From Candidatus Iainarchaeum sp. (GTDB taxonomy: Archaea; Iainarchaeota; Iainarchaeia; Iainarchaeales; JAAZKV01), in assembly GCA_028691435.1 (NCBI GenBank), contig JAQUZG010000030.1, positions 1-8,211 on the forward strand: a stretch of 8,211 nucleotides of DNA, in the 5' to 3' direction. This document shows positions 5,905 to 8,211 of the stretch, piece by piece. Positions within the stretch are counted from its first letter, which is position 1, and each line of letters starts with the position of its first letter. The notes beneath the pieces are model-generated. The model searched no databases. It was given only the letters and a program-made list of their open reading frames with translations, and was not told where the DNA came from. The position numbers and the translations under genes are program-made.

Positions 5905-6912
5905 ATGGCAAAAACATTAAAAGATATGAAAAAAGCAGTTCTTAAGAAAAGTAAAGAAATTGGCCATGGTCAAATAAAAGGGTATGATTTTGATAACCCG
6001 TTTGATGCAAAAAGCTTTTTTAATTCATTTAAAGATGTGGGATTTCAATCAACTAATCTTGGCCAAGCAATAAATTTGGTTAAAGAAATGCAAAAAGAAA
6101 AAGCTGAAATTTTTTTAGGTTTCACATCAAATATGGGAACTTGTGGGATAAGAGACAATATTACATATTTAGTAAAAAATAAATTAGTTCATTTTATTGT
6201 AACAACTACTGGTGGAATAGAAGAAGATATAATTAAAACTTATAAACCATTTTTACATGGTGATTTTGAAGCCGATGGGGCAATGTTACGAAAAAATGGA
6301 GTAAATAGAACAGGTAATATTTTTATTCCAAATGATCGATATATTTGGTTTGAACAATTTATTAAACCAGTTTTTAATAGACTTTATGCTAGACAAAAAG
6401 AAACTGGAAAGATTTGTGATTCTGTTGAAATAATTATTGAAATTGGAAAAGAACTGGTTGGTAAAAAGAATTGTGAAGAATCTTTTGTATACTGGGCAGT
6501 AAAAAATAATATTCCTTTACTTTGTGTACCCTTAGCTGATGGGGCAATTGGAGATCATTTATATATGTTCAAAAAAGATCATCCTGATTTTAGAGTTGAT
6601 TTAACTAAAGAATTAGAAATTATTACTGATAAAGTTCTTGAAGATAGAACTTCTGGCGCAATTTTAATTGGGGGATCAGTTCCAAAACACCATATTATGA
6701 ATGCGTTTATGATGCGAGAAGGAATTGAATATACTGTTTATCTTAACACTGGTTATGAGGGTGAAGGAAGTAATGCGGGAGCAAATCCAGAAGAAGCAAA
6801 ATCTTGGGGAAAAGCATCAACTGACAAACAAGAAGCAAAAGCAGTAAAAGTTTGGGGAGATGCAACAATAACATTCCCGCTCCTTATTGCTGGTGGATTT
6901 AAATTAAAATAA
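5905..6912 (+). CDS. dys: Deoxyhypusine synthase (family), with variant active-site residues
   Basis: Transfers the aminobutyl group of spermidine, using NAD, onto one lysine of translation factor aIF5A. The protein is 335 residues, a usual length for the family, and family signatures run throughout: TSNMGTCGIRDN (74-85) and TTTGGIEED (100-108) of the NAD-binding fold, ADGAIGD (D212, D217), GGSVPKHHIMNA (H262), NTGYEGEGSNAG (281-292) and SWGK (300-303), with K303 as the lysine that forms the enzyme intermediate (K329 in the human enzyme). Ungapped alignment by eye from H262 to K303 keeps H288, E323, W327 and K329 of the human protein, but D313 becomes E287, D316 becomes N290 and S317 becomes A291. 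These lie in the polyamine/NAD pocket, so another amine donor or a related activity such as homospermidine synthesis is possible. It is divergent from the HIT gene. Confidence 0.92.
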   Translation: MAKTLKDMKKAVLKKSKEIGHGQIKGYDFDNPFDAKSFFNSFKDVGFQSTNLGQAINLVKEMQKEKAEIFLGFTSNMGTCGIRDNITYLVKNKLVHFIVTTTGGIEEDIIKTYKPFLHGDFEADGAMLRKNGVNRTGNIFIPNDRYIWFEQFIKPVFNRLYARQKETGKICDSVEIIIEIGKELVGKKNCEESFVYWAVKNNIPLLCVPLADGAIGDHLYMFKKDHPDFRVDLTKELEIITDKVLEDRTSGAILIGGSVPKHHIMNAFMMREGIEYTVYLNTGYEGEGSNAGANPEEAKSWGKASTDKQEAKAVKVWGDATITFPLLIAGGFKLK

Positions 6913-6924
6913 ATTTTCTAATAG

Positions 6925-6931
6925 TTTTTTT
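6925..6931 (+). terminator. T7 tract after dys
   Basis: Seven T begin 12 nt after the dys stop codon, with a second T-run (6938-6942) just beyond. This is a plausible archaeal terminator and precedes a separate promoter for gpmA. Confidence 0.4.
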
Positions 6932-6966
6932 ATTAAATTTTTCAAATTATTTATTTATTTACCAAA

Positions 6967-6981
6967 AAGTATTATATACTT
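6967..6981 (+). promoter_or_regulatory. Palindromic TATA region of gpmA
   Basis: A TATA-like element (TATTATATACT, 6970-6980) is centred about 26 nt before the ATG at 7000, giving a leaderless message. It is embedded in a perfect dyad: AAGTAT (6967-6972), three-base spacer, ATACTT (6976-6981). Confidence 0.5.
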
Positions 6982-6999
6982 CTTTTGTTTATTTTAAAT

Positions 7000-7701
7000 A
7001 TGAGTTATTTAGTTTTAGTTAGACATGGCGAAAGTAGATGGAATTTAGATAATAGATTTACTGGTTGGGTTGATGTTGCATTAAGTGAGAAAGGAATAAA
7101 AGAAGCAATTAAATGTAGTAAAGAATTAGAAAATATATCTTTTGATTTAGCATATACATCTAAACTTGAACGAGCTCAAGAGACCCTTCTTATAATTTTA
7201 GTAAAACAAAATAAAACTGGAATTTTTTTGCATGAAAATAAAAAAGAAAAAAAATGGAGTTTACATCCAATTGAATTTATGAAAAATGAAATTCCTATTT
7301 ATTCTAGTATTGCATTAAATGAGCGATATTATGGTTGTCTCCAAGGGATGAATAAAGAAACTGCAAGACAAAAATTTGGTGAAAAAAAAGTTTTTGAATG
7401 GCGACGAAGTTATGACATTGCTCCCCCAAAAGGTGAATGCCTTAAAGATGTTTATAATCGAACAGTTCCATATTATAAAAAAGAAATTTTACCAAAACTT
7501 AAAGATGGAAAAAATATTATTGTTAGTGCTCATGGAAATTCTCTTAGAGCTTTAATAAAATTTTTGGATGATATTACTGATGAACAAATTCCATTTTTAG
7601 AACTTTCAACTGGAAAACCAATTGTATATAAATATACAAATAGGAAAGTTATAAAACAAAATATTAAATTTAATTTAAAACGACCAACAAAATGGAAATG
7701 A
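7000..7701 (+). CDS. gpmA: 2,3-bisphosphoglycerate-dependent phosphoglycerate mutase
   Basis: Interconverts 3- and 2-phosphoglycerate in glycolysis/gluconeogenesis through a phosphohistidine. The 233-residue product has LVRHGESRWN with catalytic H9, FTGWVDVALSEKG (20-32), SKLERAQET with R58, NERYYGCLQG with acid E108, WRRSYD, and SAHGNSLRALIKF with second catalytic H178. Compared with E. coli GpmA (250 residues), the segment after WRRSYD is about 25 residues shorter (IAPPKGECLKD), as in compact dPGMs. By contrast residues about 70-100 contain a Lys-rich insertion of roughly 20 residues before NERYYG. The start at 7000 gives MSYLVLVRHGE and fits the TATA box; an in-frame TTG at 6985 is less likely. 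Most archaea rely on the unrelated cofactor-independent mutase, so this dPGM may be an acquired replacement. It ends in TGA. Confidence 0.95.
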   Translation: MSYLVLVRHGESRWNLDNRFTGWVDVALSEKGIKEAIKCSKELENISFDLAYTSKLERAQETLLIILVKQNKTGIFLHENKKEKKWSLHPIEFMKNEIPIYSSIALNERYYGCLQGMNKETARQKFGEKKVFEWRRSYDIAPPKGECLKDVYNRTVPYYKKEILPKLKDGKNIIVSAHGNSLRALIKFLDDITDEQIPFLELSTGKPIVYKYTNRKVIKQNIKFNLKRPTKWK

Positions 7702-7732
7702 TTATTATATCTCTAAGTGAATTAAATTAATA

Positions 7733-7739
7733 TTTTTTT
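7733..7739 (+). terminator. T7 tract after gpmA
   Basis: Seven T lie 32 nt after the gpmA stop, within a 130-bp spacer that otherwise holds only the pyrG promoter region. No RNA gene or hairpin was seen in that spacer. Confidence 0.35.
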
Positions 7740-7802
7740 AGATTTAAATTTCATAAATTCAATATTGGTAGCTACATAATTAATTTGTTTTTCAAAACTT
7801 AC

Positions 7803-7811
7803 TTTTTTATA
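7803..7811 (+). promoter_or_regulatory. TATA-like box of pyrG
   Basis: TTTTTTATA is centred about 25 nt before the ATG at 7832, as expected for a leaderless archaeal transcript. No Shine-Dalgarno-like sequence is present. Confidence 0.45.
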
Positions 7812-7831
7812 CTACTTTACCTATATTGTTT

Positions 7832-8211
7832 ATGCCTAAATATATTATTGTTACGGGGGGGGTTCTTTCTGGACTTGGTAAAGGAATTCTTACTGCTTCT
7901 ATTGGAAAACTAATTGCATCTAATTATAATTGTGTAACTATAAAATGTGATGGTTACTTAAATATTGATCCTGGCACAATGAATCCAGTTGAACACGGAG
8001 AAGTATTTGTTTTAGATGATGGCACTGAATGTGATATGGATTTTGGACATTATGAAAGATATCTTGGTATAAAAGCAAAGGGCGCTTGGAATTTTACAAT
8101 GGGGAAAATTTTCCAATCAATTTTAGAAAAAGAAAGAAGAGGGGATTTTTTAGGAAAAACTGTTCAATTTATTCCTCATGTAACAGATGAAATAAAAAAT
8201 CGAATTTATAA
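7832..8211 (+). CDS. pyrG: CTP synthase, N-terminal part (cut by window edge)
   Basis: Converts UTP to CTP using ATP and glutamine-derived ammonia. Only the first 126 codons of a gene normally about 540 codons long are present; the frame is open to the edge. The visible part is the synthetase domain: YIIVTGGVLSGLGKGI (4-19) with the ATP-binding P-loop, DGYLNIDPGTMNP (40-52), EHGEVFVLDDGTECDMDFGHYER (54-76) with metal-binding D70, and KERRGDFLGKTVQFIPHVTDEIK. The usual KLDPYIN is KCDGYLN here (Pro to Gly), a variant I associate from memory with ultra-small bacteria and archaea. Eight consecutive G (7855-7862) encode T8-V11 at the edge of the P-loop. ATG 7832 gives the normal N-terminus and lies about 25 nt after a TATA-like box. 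Confidence 0.96.
   Translation, partial: MPKYIIVTGGVLSGLGKGILTASIGKLIASNYNCVTIKCDGYLNIDPGTMNPVEHGEVFVLDDGTECDMDFGHYERYLGIKAKGAWNFTMGKIFQSILEKERRGDFLGKTVQFIPHVTDEIKNRIY

Noticed and set aside
1..8211. Mollicute origin, suggested by very low G+C plus ackA and gpmA.
   Set aside because: TGA is used as a stop after ackA and gpmA, Trp is encoded by TGG, and deoxyhypusine synthase with TATA-type promoters points to archaea.
1..8211. Search for CRISPR arrays, insertion sequences, integrase or attachment sites and toxin-antitoxin or defence genes.
   Set aside because: No regularly spaced repeats, terminal repeats or recognisable mobile or defence proteins were found; gene content is largely housekeeping.

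Overview
The window looks like archaeal chromosomal DNA from an AT-rich, streamlined lineage, most plausibly a DPANN archaeon of the Woesearchaeota/Pacearchaeota kind (the lineage is inference; no rRNA is present). The domain call rests on three things. There is a deoxyhypusine synthase gene, which serves archaeal and eukaryotic IF5A. Archaeal TATA-like boxes lie about 24-26 nt before most start codons, with almost no Shine-Dalgarno sequence. There is also a fused Sua5-type threonylcarbamoyl-AMP synthase. TGA is used as stop (ackA, gpmA), so this is not a mollicute despite the base composition.

Layout. 1-250 has no supported protein gene. It contains a GC-richer island inside a possible long stem (about 57-134), a candidate structured RNA, followed by T-rich DNA and the ackA promoter. 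251-1432 is acetate kinase. 1505-1990 is a small YdjM/DUF457-like membrane protein with a TTG start. 2037-2738 (+) and 2768-3367 (-) are two convergent unrecognised genes. 3455-4429 is Sua5. 4486-5058 is a two-helix membrane protein of an uncharacterised family. 5125-5820 (-) is a HIT-family protein with an unusual N-terminal extension. 5905-6912 is deoxyhypusine synthase. 7000-7701 is a compact BPG-dependent phosphoglycerate mutase. 7832 to the right edge is the first 126 codons of CTP synthase.

The window holds no obvious operon: each gene has 29-130 bp of non-coding DNA beside it, and most have their own TATA-like element, so they are probably transcribed singly. The themes are translation support (t6A on tRNA, deoxyhypusine on aIF5A) and energy/nucleotide metabolism (acetate kinase, phosphoglycerate mutase, CTP synthase). 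No mobile element, CRISPR array, tRNA or rRNA gene was seen.

The items most worth a second look are the candidate RNA upstream of ackA, substitutions in the deoxyhypusine synthase active site, the cysteine-containing lysine-rich extension on the HIT protein, a run of eight G in the P-loop codons of pyrG, and dyads overlapping two promoters. None of these proves a new system; the genes are mostly housekeeping.
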